The position numbers and the translations under genes are program-made. The notes under the pieces were generated by a model. That model searched no databases and was not told where the DNA came from. It worked only from the letters and a program-made list of their open reading frames with translations. Below, one piece after another: positions 43,937-53,761 of a stretch of DNA of 64,000 nucleotides; positions within the stretch are counted from its first letter, which is position 1; every line of letters begins with the position of its first letter. Location of the stretch: positions 124,001 to 188,000 of the forward strand of contig CAXXES010000003.1 in assembly GCA_963677175.2 (NCBI GenBank), given 5' to 3'. The stretch comes from Sunxiuqinia sp963677175. GTDB taxonomy: Bacteria; Bacteroidota; Bacteroidia; Bacteroidales; Prolixibacteraceae.

Positions 43937-44749
43937 TCAAAGTTTTTGAAAGAAAATTTGGTAATCCGCCGGGAAACGAGTAATCAGCGACCTTTTTTCG
44001 GATGTAAAAAGACCGAAGACAGCCGAACCACTGCCTGACATCAGCGCAAAGGTAGCTCCGAATTTGTATAATGTTTGTTTGATCTCCCCAACTTCGGGGT
44101 GTTTAGCAAATACGGTTCGTTCAAACTGGTTTTGAATATTACCCTGCCACTTGGCAACCGAAAACCGGACCAGCGCTTTAAGTGAAATCCGGCTTCTTGA
44201 AGGCGCAACATCCTGATAGGCTTCAGCGGTAGCGATATGAACCGGCGGTTTAACAACCACCAGGTGATAGCCTTTTAAGCTGATCGGCAGTTCTTCCATC
44301 AGTTCTCCACGTCCCCACGCAAAAGCAGGTTTTTGTCGAATAAAAAACGGGCAATCGCTCCCCAGCTTCAAAGCATATTTCAATAGTTGCTCTTCGCTAA
44401 TTTTTAGCTGAAACAAGTCATTCAAAAGCAGAAGCATGTACGTGGCATCAGCCGATCCGCCTCCAAGACCAGCTCCTACCGGAATATGTTTATGAAGGTG
44501 AATACTGACCGCGGGCAACTGAAAATCATTTCGGAGCAGGTGATAGGCTTTTACGACCAGATTCTTATCTGGAGCCTCATTCAAATCAATACCAGTAATG
44601 CTGATTTTAAACGAATCGGACTCCACAACTTCCAGTGCATCCTGAATGGGAACCGGATAAAAAACAGTTTCAATGTTATGAAAGCCGTCGGCCCGCTTTT
44701 CGGTAATCTGCAGCCCTAAATTAATCTTTGCAATCGGGTATGTAATCAT
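43937..44749 (-). CDS. ispE: 4-diphosphocytidyl-2-C-methyl-D-erythritol kinase
   Basis: The 270-residue GHMP kinase of the MEP isoprenoid pathway starts YPIAKINLGLQITEKRADGFH. The ATP-binding PVGAGLGGGSADATYMLLLLN lies at about residue 90 and MSGSGSAVFGLF near the C-terminus. Its start codon lies 12 bases after the stem-loop that follows gcvP. Confidence 0.95.
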   Translation of the reverse strand: MITYPIAKINLGLQITEKRADGFHNIETVFYPVPIQDALEVVESDSFKISITGIDLNEAPDKNLVVKAYHLLRNDFQLPAVSIHLHKHIPVGAGLGGGSADATYMLLLLNDLFQLKISEEQLLKYALKLGSDCPFFIRQKPAFAWGRGELMEELPISLKGYHLVVVKPPVHIATAEAYQDVAPSRSRISLKALVRFSVAKWQGNIQNQFERTVFAKHPEVGEIKQTLYKFGATFALMSGSGSAVFGLFTSEKRSLITRFPADYQIFFQKL

Positions 44750-44760
44750 AGTTATAAAAA

Positions 44761-44793
44761 TGACTGCTGCAAAGATACAAAACAGCAGTCATT
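44761..44793 (-). terminator. Hairpin between gcvP and ispE
   Basis: ATGACTGCTG and CAGCAGTCAT form a perfect 10-bp stem with a 13-base loop, followed by T residues on the minus strand. The loop holds a promoter box. Confidence 0.7.
44771..44778 (-). promoter_or_regulatory. Promoter -7 box of ispE inside the hairpin loop
   Basis: Minus-strand TATCTTTG fits TAnnTTTG and would start transcription about 15 bases before the ispE ATG. Confidence 0.45.
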
Positions 44794-44802
44794 ATATGAT
44801 AA

Positions 44803-47667
44803 TTATCGATAGCTTTCTATTGGGGCGCACGTGCACATCAAGTTGCGGTCACCATAAGCATCGTCAACCCGACCAACCGGAGGCCAGTATTTATTTTCTT
44901 TGAGCCACGCCAAAGGAAAGGCGGCCTGCTGACGGCTGTATGAATGCTTCCAGTTATCCGAAATTACAGTTTCAGATGTGTGCGGCGCATGTTTGAGCGG
45001 GTTGTCTTCCTTGTCCGATTTTCCTTCAATGATAGCCTGAATTTCATCAAAAATAGATTTCAGTGCCTCAATAAAGCGATCCAGCTCTTGCTTTGATTCA
45101 CTCTCCGTAGGTTCAATCATCAAGGTTCCGTGTACCGGAAACGACAAGGTTGGCGCGTGAAATCCATAATCCATCAGCCGTTTGGCAATATCAGCTTCGG
45201 TTATTCCTGAAGCTGCTTTAAGGTGACGGCACTCCAGAATCATTTCATGAGCGACGCGGCCTTTTTCGCCCACATACAAAATTCCATAGGTATCTTTCAA
45301 TTGGCTGGCAATGTAATTGGCATTCAGAATCGCGATTTCAGTAGCTTTGGTCAGACCATCGGCCCCCAGCATTTTAATGTAACCATAAGTAATTGGCAGC
45401 ACCGAAGCACTTCCCCAAGGTGCAGCTGAAACAGCTGAAATACCTACATGCCCATTGTTCATGACCGGGTGCGAAGGCAAAAAGTCGACCAAATGCTTGG
45501 CTACCGCAATTGGGCCAACTCCAGGTCCACCGCCCCCGTGCGGAATAGCAAAGGTTTTATGCAAGTTCAAGTGACAAACGTCGGCGCCAATTCGCTTCGG
45601 ATTGGTCAAACCAACCTGGGCATTCATGTTGGCGCCATCCATGTAAACCTGTCCCCCATGCTGGTGAATAATCTCGCACATCTCCACAATCGAAGCTTCA
45701 AACACCCCGTGTGTCGATGGGTAAGTGACCATAAAAGCGGACAGCGAGTCCTTATACTCTTCAGCTTTCTGACGCAAAGCTTCCACATCCACATTGCCCC
45801 GTTCGTCGCAGGGAACCACCACCACTTTCATGCCCGCCATGACAGCACTGGCCGGGTTGGTTCCGTGAGCCGACGATGGAATCAACACTACATCGCGCTG
45901 ATTGTCACCACGGCTTATGTGGTATTCGCGAATCACCATCAGACCAGCATATTCACCGGCAGCACCCGAATTTGGCTGCAAGCTAACATCGGCAAATCCC
46001 GTAATCTCGGCTAAGTCTCGGCGCAACTCTTCCATCATTTCCTGGTAACCGCGCGCCTGGTTCTTCGGCACAAAGGGATGAATACTGCTAAACTCAAACC
46101 AGCTGAGCGGAAGCATTTCTGTCGCTGCATTCAGTTTCATGGTGCACGACCCAAGCGGAATCATGGAATGGGTTAATGAAATGTCCCGATGTTCCAGCCT
46201 TTTGATGTAACGGAGCATTTCTGTTTCAGAACGATACTTCCGAAACACGTCCTGTTGCATGAATGAAGAATTTCGGGCATAAGCCTGATCAATATTTCCT
46301 TTTTCAGGATAAATGGTAATACTCGGATAACGCTTATTGGCGGCTTTGGCAAATACCTCAATCATCCAGTTGATGTCTTCCAGGTTGGTGGTTTCGTCAA
46401 TACTTAAGCCAACCTCCCCATTTTCGAGGTAACGGAAATTCATTTCCAGCTCGTGCGACAGCCATTCAATGTCTTCGCGTTTCACATGCTTGGGAAGCGC
46501 AAAGCGAATGGTATCGAAATAATTCTGATTGAGCTGGCGGTAGCCCAATGCGGAGATTTCTTCGTCCAGCAGAACCGCAATGGCATGTACGCGCTCCGCA
46601 ATTCCACGAATGCCTTCCGGCCCGTGATAAACGCCATAAAAACCAGCCATGGTGGCTAGCAAAGCCTGCGCTGTGCAAATGTTCGAAGTGGCCCGCTCAC
46701 GCTTGATATGCTGCTCGCGGGTTTGCAAGGCCATGCGTAAAGCCCGGTTGCCATGTTTATCTTTTGAAACCCCAATAATCCGTCCGGGCATAATACGCTT
46801 GTATTCGTCGCGCGCGGTAAAGAAAGCAGCATGCGGCCCTCCATATCCCATGGGTACACCAAACCGTTGCGAGTTGCCGAAAACGACATCAGCGCCCCAT
46901 TCTCCCGGAGGAGTAAGCAAGGCCAGGCTCAGCAGGTCGGCAGCAACAGCCACTTTCGCATCCACAGCATGGGCTTGCTCAACCAAATCAGCATACGACA
47001 AAATTTCGCCGTTCGAATTTGGGTATTGCACCATCAAACCAATGACCTTATCATCGAAAACAAAGTCAGCAGCCGCACCAATTCGCAAATCAATATTTAA
47101 TGGTGTTGCCCTGGTATGGAGCACATCCAGCGTTTGCGGCCAAATATTTTTATCAATCAAAACCACATTGGCACCGGCTTTCGCCTTGGCACGCGAGCGG
47201 GCATTGTGCATTAGCACCATCGCTTCGGCAGCGGCAGTAGCTTCATCAAGCAATGAAGCATTGGCCAGTTCCATCGCGGTCAGCTCACAAACCATGGTTT
47301 GAAAATTCAGCAATGCCTCCAAACGACCTTGCGAAATTTCGGCCTGGTAAGGTGTGTAGGAAGTGTACCAGACTGGATTCTCCAACACATTCCGCAAAAT
47401 AACAGCAGGCATAATCGTGTCGTAATACCCCATGCCGATGTAGGTATTAAACACCTTATTCATCTTTGCCAGATCGTGAATCCGGCGATAGTATTTTCGT
47501 TCTGTCAATCCATCTTGCAACTGCAAAGGCTTTTCAAGGCGAATGTTGGCCGGCACGGCCTGATCCATTAACTCATCCAACGAGGAAACGCCAATGGCTT
47601 CCAACATATTTTTAATGTCCTCGTCCCGGGGACCAATATGACGGGCTACAAATTTATCACTTCCCAT
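44803..47667 (-). CDS. gcvP: Glycine dehydrogenase (decarboxylating), P protein
   Basis: The 954-residue single-chain P protein joins the two halves that are separate in many bacteria. The N-terminal half begins FVARHIGPRDEDIKNML and includes MGYYDTIMPAVILRN. The C-terminal half has GSCTMKLNAATEM and the PLP-lysine motif NLHKTFAIPHGGGGPG. It decarboxylates glycine and passes the aminomethyl group to the lipoyl H protein. gcvT and gcvH are not nearby. Confidence 0.96.
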   Translation of the reverse strand: MGSDKFVARHIGPRDEDIKNMLEAIGVSSLDELMDQAVPANIRLEKPLQLQDGLTERKYYRRIHDLAKMNKVFNTYIGMGYYDTIMPAVILRNVLENPVWYTSYTPYQAEISQGRLEALLNFQTMVCELTAMELANASLLDEATAAAEAMVLMHNARSRAKAKAGANVVLIDKNIWPQTLDVLHTRATPLNIDLRIGAAADFVFDDKVIGLMVQYPNSNGEILSYADLVEQAHAVDAKVAVAADLLSLALLTPPGEWGADVVFGNSQRFGVPMGYGGPHAAFFTARDEYKRIMPGRIIGVSKDKHGNRALRMALQTREQHIKRERATSNICTAQALLATMAGFYGVYHGPEGIRGIAERVHAIAVLLDEEISALGYRQLNQNYFDTIRFALPKHVKREDIEWLSHELEMNFRYLENGEVGLSIDETTNLEDINWMIEVFAKAANKRYPSITIYPEKGNIDQAYARNSSFMQQDVFRKYRSETEMLRYIKRLEHRDISLTHSMIPLGSCTMKLNAATEMLPLSWFEFSSIHPFVPKNQARGYQEMMEELRRDLAEITGFADVSLQPNSGAAGEYAGLMVIREYHISRGDNQRDVVLIPSSAHGTNPASAVMAGMKVVVVPCDERGNVDVEALRQKAEEYKDSLSAFMVTYPSTHGVFEASIVEMCEIIHQHGGQVYMDGANMNAQVGLTNPKRIGADVCHLNLHKTFAIPHGGGGPGVGPIAVAKHLVDFLPSHPVMNNGHVGISAVSAAPWGSASVLPITYGYIKMLGADGLTKATEIAILNANYIASQLKDTYGILYVGEKGRVAHEMILECRHLKAASGITEADIAKRLMDYGFHAPTLSFPVHGTLMIEPTESESKQELDRFIEALKSIFDEIQAIIEGKSDKEDNPLKHAPHTSETVISDNWKHSYSRQQAAFPLAWLKENKYWPPVGRVDDAYGDRNLMCTCAPIESYR

Positions 47668-47751
47668 ACTTAATTTTTTATCTGAAGTTTGCGGTAATAT
47701 TAACTGGAAGAAGCGGATAAAAAAATGATTTTTATCCGTTTACATATTCTA

Positions 47752-48393
47752 TCAATCCATTAAAAAAGGGTTGCTCTTTTTCTCGAAACCGATGCTGGTT
47801 TCGGAACCATGTCCACTGTAAACCAAGGTTTTGTCAGGCAACCTGAACAGCTTGGCTTTAATGTTTCCGACCAATTGATCAAAGTTTCCTTTGGGCAGGT
47901 CGGTTCGGCCAATGCTGCCGTAAAACAACACATCGCCAGCCATCAGGAACTGCTGCTCAGGCTGATGAAGGACAACATGACCGGGCGCATGCCCCGGAAC
48001 ATGAATCACCTGCAGTGTTGACTTACCAAAAGTTACCTGGTCGCCTTCATTCAAAAACTGGTCGATAGGATCAACAGGTTCAACCGGAATATCAAACCGG
48101 TCGCCATGAGCGACAATGTCTTCAACCAAAAAAGCATCTTCCTCGTGCGCATAAAACGGAATATTGTACTTATTGCGGCAATGACTCACGCCCAAAATAT
48201 GGTCGAAATGACAATGAGTATTGACTAACTTCACCGGCGTTAATTGCTTTTCCCGAATAAAATCATCCAATTCCTGTTGTTCATAGTCGAAAAAACAACC
48301 GGCATCTATAATAATGCATTCGCCGGTTTCATCGTAAAGAATGTAGGTATTTTCCTGTATCGGATTAAATGTAAATTTCTTAATCTGTATCAT
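47752..48393 (-). CDS. Metallo-beta-lactamase-fold hydrolase (glyoxalase II-like)
   Basis: The 213-residue protein has the metal motif NTHCHFDHILG (HxHxDH), GHAPGHVVLH with the third His, the bridging Asp in MAGDVLFYGSIGR, and the final His in YSGHGSET. These match the YcbL/glyoxalase II group, which hydrolyses thioesters. The lack of a clear substrate-binding C-terminal domain makes a specific name unsafe. It follows pcm by 6 bases. Confidence 0.9.
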   Translation of the reverse strand: MIQIKKFTFNPIQENTYILYDETGECIIIDAGCFFDYEQQELDDFIREKQLTPVKLVNTHCHFDHILGVSHCRNKYNIPFYAHEEDAFLVEDIVAHGDRFDIPVEPVDPIDQFLNEGDQVTFGKSTLQVIHVPGHAPGHVVLHQPEQQFLMAGDVLFYGSIGRTDLPKGNFDQLVGNIKAKLFRLPDKTLVYSGHGSETSIGFEKKSNPFLMD

Positions 48394-48399
48394 TATTAT

Positions 48400-49050
48400 T
48401 TAGTTTACTGTACCCTTTAACATGGGAACAAACACAAATGTTCCATGCTTTTCGTTTTCAAATTCATCTTCTGCTTTCCGGGTAACTTTACACATAATTT
48501 GTTTTTCTAACGGACCAATTGGTGCTATCAAAACACCCCCAACACGCAATTGCAGCAGCAGCTCCTCAGGCATAACCGGAGCCCCGGCGGTCACGATAAT
48601 TTTATCGAATGGCCCGTAAGTTGGCAGCCCTTTGTAACCATCGCCGTAAAAAAATTTGGGATGATAGCCGATCTCCGGCAATAGTTGCTGAACTTTCAGA
48701 AACAGTTCCCGTTGTCGTTCAATGGTAAAAACGGTGGCCCCCATTTCCACAAGCACAGCAGCCTGGTAACCACTTCCGGTGCCCACCTCCAACACCTTTT
48801 CGTTGGGTTGAACATCAAGCAGCTGGGTTTGAAAAGCTACAGTAAAGGGCTGCGAGATGGTTTGTCCTGCTCCAATCGGAAAAGCTTGATCTTTGTACGC
48901 AAATTGAATAAAACTGCTATCCATAAACAAATGCCGGGGTACTTTTGCAATGGCATCCAAAACCCGCTGGTCTCTGACTCCTTTAATGCGAATACCCTCA
49001 ACAAGCCGTTTTCGCATGCCTTGATGTCTTAAACTGTCACGAGAATCCAT
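48400..49050 (-). CDS. pcm: Protein-L-isoaspartate O-methyltransferase
   Basis: The 216-residue repair methyltransferase has IGAGQTISQPFTVAFQTQLL (substrate loop), KVLEVGTGSGYQAAVL (SAM loop) and PFDKIIVTAGAPVMPEELLLQL. It restores damaged aspartate and asparagine residues. It pairs with the MBL hydrolase gene just downstream. Confidence 0.94.
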   Translation of the reverse strand: MDSRDSLRHQGMRKRLVEGIRIKGVRDQRVLDAIAKVPRHLFMDSSFIQFAYKDQAFPIGAGQTISQPFTVAFQTQLLDVQPNEKVLEVGTGSGYQAAVLVEMGATVFTIERQRELFLKVQQLLPEIGYHPKFFYGDGYKGLPTYGPFDKIIVTAGAPVMPEELLLQLRVGGVLIAPIGPLEKQIMCKVTRKAEDEFENEKHGTFVFVPMLKGTVN

Positions 49051-49191
49051 TGTCTGTTAAATTTTAGGTAAAAATACTTCAAAATGCCTGATTAACGCGG
49101 ACTCGAAGAACCAACATTATCAACAAAAGCCGTTGAAAAGTTCTCTTCCTATAAGTCCTTTAAAATAGCTTTTTATTTCTAATTTGCAGCT

Positions 49192-50028
49192 ATGATCAAA
49201 ATAGGTATTCTTTCGGGTGATGTTTCCGAGACGGAATCAATCAAATTGATTCAACAGTTTAAAGACTTCAAAATTACCGGCATCGCGCAGTACGTTGATA
49301 ATCGATGCATTGAGAACCAACAATACACAACGGAAGACCTGCTTGGGAATTCAGATGCCATCTTTGTCAATGTTCAAACGCCGTCTTTCGAGTTAATGCG
49401 TATGGCTATCAAAAAAAGCAACCACCTGTTTCTTAAAAGCATCCCAAAGCTGAGCATTGGCGAAACCAGGCTACTCATTAACTTGGTTAACGAGTCGGGA
49501 TCGAACATTCTGCTGTTTAACCCGCTTACATTTCTGAACGAGAACCTCAAAATCCAACACCGCCTAAACAAACAGAAACTAATCACGATTCGGCTTCCAC
49601 TCAGCAAAACTGATATTGAAAACCAACTGCTTAACCTTTTGCTATTTGTAACATCAACCGAAAGGAGCGAGGTAAAGAAGACCGAGCTTTTTGCTTTTGA
49701 CAGCACTAAACAATCAGGGACAATTAGTCTGCGGTTGGTGTTTTCGACTGGCTCCATTGTCCAAATTGACCTGGGTGGAATGTTTACTTCCAATCAATCG
49801 TTTGTTGAAATTTTTCAGAAAGATGAAAGCTACATTTCCCTGCCAGCAAGTTTGCCAACCAGTAAAATACAATTGCAAACCGAAAAAAACGCATTGGAAC
49901 ACTTTCTCCAAGCTATTCAGCATAAAAGCGCTATTTCAATATCACTCAACGAATTAGAACAAGCCCTCATTTGCATGAATGAAATCAGAGATAAATTAAA
50001 GTTTATGAACTGCCTGCTGCTTGACTAA
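49192..50028 (+). CDS. Oxidoreductase-like protein of the Gfo/Idh/MocA type, degenerate
   Basis: The 278-residue protein starts IKIGILSGDVSETESIKLIQQF, like a Rossmann strand, but it lacks the GxGxxG loop. The EKAIK-type catalytic lysine region is replaced by LFLKSIPKLSIGETR. It is shorter than true Gfo/Idh/MocA enzymes (330-380 residues). It lies 80 bases upstream of a polysaccharide sugar-phosphate transferase gene on the same strand, so a scaffold or regulatory role in glycan synthesis is possible. The family call is tentative. Confidence 0.55.
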   Translation: MIKIGILSGDVSETESIKLIQQFKDFKITGIAQYVDNRCIENQQYTTEDLLGNSDAIFVNVQTPSFELMRMAIKKSNHLFLKSIPKLSIGETRLLINLVNESGSNILLFNPLTFLNENLKIQHRLNKQKLITIRLPLSKTDIENQLLNLLLFVTSTERSEVKKTELFAFDSTKQSGTISLRLVFSTGSIVQIDLGGMFTSNQSFVEIFQKDESYISLPASLPTSKIQLQTEKNALEHFLQAIQHKSAISISLNELEQALICMNEIRDKLKFMNCLLLD

Positions 50029-50107
50029 AATGCCTATTTTGCAGCGAGAAACGATATCCAGTCCGTTTGTGCTACAGCGTAATTTGACCTAACGAAACTT
50101 CGGCTTT

Positions 50108-51547
50108 ATGAATAAAAAAGTACAAGTTTTCAGGTACTTATCTTTTGATTTCATTGCAGCTGCTACAAGCTGGATCTTGTTTTACATCTACCGGAAACAA
50201 TACATCGAACCCCAGCATTTTGGCACGGAGGTTCCTCTTGAATTTACCAGCCGCTTTTACCTGGGATTACTGATTATCCCTGCTCTCTGGATTCTCTTCT
50301 ATTACCTGTTGGGCTACTACAGCAACGTTTACCGCAAGTCTCGCCTGCTGGAACTGGGGCAAACATTTTTGAGCTCGCTGATTGGTGTCGTTGTGATCTT
50401 CTTCACCCTGATCCTTGACGACTACGTTGGTTCCTACAAAAACTATTACCAGCTTTTCTTTACGCTGTTTGCCCTACATTTTGGACTGACCTATACTTTC
50501 CGTGTCATTCAAACCAGCCGGATCATTCATCGTATCCACAAGCGGAAGTTTGGGTTTAATACCTTGCTGGTTGGCGGCAATGAAAAAGCCCTACAAATTT
50601 ACCAGGAGCTCAGCACCCAGGTTCGACCGGCCGGATTCAGCTTTGTTGGTTTTTTAACGGTTGACGAAAATGAACACTCACCGCTGGAAAAATTTCTACC
50701 GAGGCTGGGAACACTGAACGATTTCCCGGAGATGACAGAAAAATACCAGCTCGAAGAAGTCATTATTGCCATCGAATCGTCGCAGCACGATTTGCTGACC
50801 GGTATTCTGATCTCGCTGCAAAACCGAACACTCACCATTTGGGGCATTCCCGACTTATTCGACCTGCTTTCGGGAAATGCTAAAACCAATGCTATTTACA
50901 GCAGCCCGCTGTTTAAAATTTCAAACGGAATTATGCCGGCTTGGCAAGCTCACATGAAACGCTTGGTTGATGTGAGCTTTTCCATCCTGTCCATTATCTT
51001 GTTTCTACCGGCCTTCCTCGTCATTTCTATCTGGATTAAGCTCGACAGCAAAGGGCCGGTTTTGTATAAACAGGAACGGATTGGGCAGTTTGGAAAACCA
51101 TTCACCATCTATAAATTCCGCACCATGATCGATAAGGCCGAACCCCACGGCCCGGAACTGTCTGCCCACGATGATGACCGGGTCACGCCTGTTGGTCAGT
51201 TTTTGCGTCGCACGCACCTCGATGAGATTCCGCAATTCTACAATGTTATCAAAGGAGAAATGTCCTTGGTTGGGCCACGTCCAGAACGCAAATTCTTCAT
51301 CGACCAGATCGTAAAGAAAGCCCCGCATTTTACGCACCTGCACAGGATTCGTCCCGGAATTACCTCGTGGGGACAGGTTAAATACGGTTACGCCTCAACG
51401 GTTGATGAAATGCTGAAACGCCTTCCCTACGACCTCGTCTACCTGAAAAACAGCTCGCTATACATCGATTTTAAGATTTTGATCTACACGATCATCAGTT
51501 GTTTCAAGGGGTCAGCCCCGAAAGCAACCGGCGACGACAAAAATTAG
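50108..51547 (+). CDS. Undecaprenyl-phosphate sugar-1-phosphate transferase
   Basis: The 479-residue protein has four membrane helices (about 10-135), a Rossmann-like CoA-binding-3 domain (about 145-270: FNTLLVGGNEKALQIYQEL) and a further helix leading into the bacterial sugar-transferase domain. That domain shows KRLVDVSFSILSIILFLP, YKFRTM and IKGEMSLVGPRPER. Such enzymes start repeat-unit synthesis of exopolysaccharide or O-antigen at the inner membrane. There is no polysaccharide cluster nearby apart from the oxidoreductase-like gene upstream. Confidence 0.92.
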   Translation: MNKKVQVFRYLSFDFIAAATSWILFYIYRKQYIEPQHFGTEVPLEFTSRFYLGLLIIPALWILFYYLLGYYSNVYRKSRLLELGQTFLSSLIGVVVIFFTLILDDYVGSYKNYYQLFFTLFALHFGLTYTFRVIQTSRIIHRIHKRKFGFNTLLVGGNEKALQIYQELSTQVRPAGFSFVGFLTVDENEHSPLEKFLPRLGTLNDFPEMTEKYQLEEVIIAIESSQHDLLTGILISLQNRTLTIWGIPDLFDLLSGNAKTNAIYSSPLFKISNGIMPAWQAHMKRLVDVSFSILSIILFLPAFLVISIWIKLDSKGPVLYKQERIGQFGKPFTIYKFRTMIDKAEPHGPELSAHDDDRVTPVGQFLRRTHLDEIPQFYNVIKGEMSLVGPRPERKFFIDQIVKKAPHFTHLHRIRPGITSWGQVKYGYASTVDEMLKRLPYDLVYLKNSSLYIDFKILIYTIISCFKGSAPKATGDDKN

Positions 51548-51618
51548 GGGCAGGCCGTATTTGAAAACGACGGGCAATCCCCCCGTTCTACAAGAGTACA
51601 CAGTTGGGATGAAAACCA

Positions 51619-51741
51619 TTAAAAAAAGTTAAACTCCTTCAAAACTTGGTATTCCGCCCTGGCAGGTTTTAGAATACTTTCATACAGCATGATTTTTTGA
51701 ACATCAATGATTTGCGCAGGAGTTTCTCGCATTTGGTCCAT
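51619..51741 (-). CDS. Possible 40-residue ORF after the DUF4294 gene
   Basis: The frame MDQMRETPAQIIDVQKIMLY... ending KEFNFF has coding character. It lies in the same frame as the DUF4294 gene, separated by a single TAG and 13 further sense codons. It could be a small gene, a fossil C-terminal extension, or readthrough sequence. No family is recognised. Confidence 0.3.
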   Translation of the reverse strand: MDQMRETPAQIIDVQKIMLYESILKPARAEYQVLKEFNFF

Positions 51742-51780
51742 CACCTCGTAAAAAGCTGTCCTACTTTCACCGAACTCCCT

Positions 51781-52368
51781 CTAAATCATCCCTGCGTCAA
51801 TTCGCATGACAATTTGTTCGATCAGCATGTCTTCGATCACCGGATCGTATTCTTCCTTCAAATCATTTCCGAAAATACGGGCGACACCCTGCCAGAAAAA
51901 TGCCATCAACCCACCTTTCAGGTCCTTAATCAACTCAAATGATGTGTGTCCGGTTTCGCGGTCAATCAGCTTAATCAGAATCCGTCCTTCCGAAATCGAC
52001 AACTTCTTTAGTTCAGGTCCATACTGATCAAACAACTCTTTTTCAACCTGCTTCACATACTTTTTGCGTTCCCTGTCACTTTCGGCGGCCAAGTATTCGT
52101 CTTCGTATTTCATCAACAGATCAGCAGCTTTTTGCGCATACGGATACACCTTCTTCACTTTCTGTTCAAGCCGGTAGTAGCGCTTTTCCATTCGCCGGCT
52201 TTCAAACTTAGGTCTTGGGAAAACCGGAATCTCATCCAGTTCCAGATGAGGCAAAGTATCCCCATCTTCCCCAATTCCTTCGAGGAAATGAAGCGAATTT
52301 GGCTGTTGTGCATGAGCAAAACCAGCCAGACTAAATACCAACAGGATCAAAATCAAAAGCTGTTTCAT
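51781..52368 (-). CDS. DUF4294 exported protein
   Basis: The 195-residue protein has a signal peptide (LLILILLVFSLAGFAHAQ). The body has LDEIPVFPRPKFESRRMEKRYYRLEQKVKKVYPYAQKAADLL and SEGRILIKLIDRETGHTSFELI, features of DUF4294, a Bacteroidota-specific family of unknown role. The sequence after the signal peptide is highly charged and mostly helical. It is transcribed away from arcA. Confidence 0.85.
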   Translation of the reverse strand: MKQLLILILLVFSLAGFAHAQQPNSLHFLEGIGEDGDTLPHLELDEIPVFPRPKFESRRMEKRYYRLEQKVKKVYPYAQKAADLLMKYEDEYLAAESDRERKKYVKQVEKELFDQYGPELKKLSISEGRILIKLIDRETGHTSFELIKDLKGGLMAFFWQGVARIFGNDLKEEYDPVIEDMLIEQIVMRIDAGMI

Positions 52369-52483
52369 CGTTTACCATGCGAAGATAAGGACATGTTATT
52401 TAACTTGAAACGAATCAAGCTTGTTTCCAATTATCTTCCGGTTTAGAGTTACTATATTTAAGCAAATTTTAGAAAAGGGTATT

Positions 52484-53755
52484 ATGTCTGAAAGATTAAA
52501 CGTAAACGTCACCTCCGAGTTTGGGGAACTTGAAGGTGTAATTGTACACACACCGGGGCTTGAAGTAGAGGAGATGACCCCGGAAACCGCCAAGCGAGCT
52601 TTGTATAGCGATATTCTGAATTTGGCTGTTGCCGGAAAAGAATACCAGCAAATGAAAGGCGTGCTGTCGAAAGTTAGCCGCTGTTTCGAAGTAAAAGATC
52701 TGCTTGCCGATGTGTTAACCAACGATATTGTTCGAAAAACCCTGCTACAGGAAATTTGCACAACCGAAAGCGCTTTGGACATCCTGCCTGCCTTGCTCGA
52801 AATTCAGTCAGGTGAACTGGCCCGGCAACTGATTCAGGGCGTCCCAATCAAACGCGACAACCTGACTCGTTACCTGAGCCAGGAACGTTTTAGTTTGGCG
52901 CCCTTGCACAACGTCCTGTTTACCCGCGATGCCTCCATGTCGTTTCGCGATGAAGTGGTGATTGGCAAAATGGCCAATAAAGTCCGCGACCGCGAAGCCA
53001 TGATTATGGAAACGATTTTCAAAAATCATTCAATACTTGAAGCCAAAACCATCAATCCATTTCAGCCGAACGAACTGATGGCCGGTAAAAACAGGATGAT
53101 TGAAGGTGGCGACTTCCAGGTGGCCCGCGAAGATGTGTTGGTGATTGGAACAGGCATCCGTACCAGTACCGAAGGCATTGACTTTATTCTTGAAAACATT
53201 AAAGCCAAGAAGGAGAAGATTCACCATGTGCTGATACAGGAACTGCCCGATATGCCCGAATCTTTCATTCATCTCGACATGGTGTTTACCTTTCTGGACC
53301 GCGATGCCTGCATGGTTTACGAACCGTTGATCCTGGGAACGAATCGCTACCACACCATTCATATTCAGATTGAAAACGGTGAAGTAACAAGCATTGCAGA
53401 AGAAAAGAACCTCCCAAAAGCTTTGAGGAAACTGGGCATGGACTTAAAGCCGATCCAGTGTGGCGGAAGTAAAGACATTTGGACACAGGAACGCGAACAG
53501 TGGCACAGCGGCGCCAATTTCCTGGCCATTGCTCCGGGGCAAATCATCGGCTACGAACGTAATGTGAACACGGTGGAAGAACTCAACAAGAATGGGTTTG
53601 AAGTGATTAAAGCAGAAGATTACATCAGTGGAAAAGCAGAACTTCCGAAGGACGGGAAATGTGTCATTACCATTGCCGGCTCCGAGTTGGCGCGCGGCGG
53701 TGGTGGCGCACGATGCATGAGCATGCCGCTCCGACGGAAAACAGTTGAATGGTAA
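52484..53755 (+). CDS. arcA: Arginine deiminase
   Basis: The 423-residue guanidino-group-modifying enzyme converts arginine to citrulline and ammonia. It has FTRDASMSF (Asp), EGGDFQVAREDVLVIGTGIRTS (Glu), FIHLDMVFTFLDRDACMVY (His/Asp) and the catalytic Cys in RGGGGARCMSMPLRR. Start ATG 52484 avoids a 21-residue extension. The rest of the arginine deiminase pathway (arcB, arcC, arcD) is not adjacent, so it may serve acid resistance or arginine use by another route. The methyltransferase gene follows by 6 bases. Confidence 0.9.
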   Translation: MSERLNVNVTSEFGELEGVIVHTPGLEVEEMTPETAKRALYSDILNLAVAGKEYQQMKGVLSKVSRCFEVKDLLADVLTNDIVRKTLLQEICTTESALDILPALLEIQSGELARQLIQGVPIKRDNLTRYLSQERFSLAPLHNVLFTRDASMSFRDEVVIGKMANKVRDREAMIMETIFKNHSILEAKTINPFQPNELMAGKNRMIEGGDFQVAREDVLVIGTGIRTSTEGIDFILENIKAKKEKIHHVLIQELPDMPESFIHLDMVFTFLDRDACMVYEPLILGTNRYHTIHIQIENGEVTSIAEEKNLPKALRKLGMDLKPIQCGGSKDIWTQEREQWHSGANFLAIAPGQIIGYERNVNTVEELNKNGFEVIKAEDYISGKAELPKDGKCVITIAGSELARGGGGARCMSMPLRRKTVEW

Positions 53756-53761
53756 ACCAAC

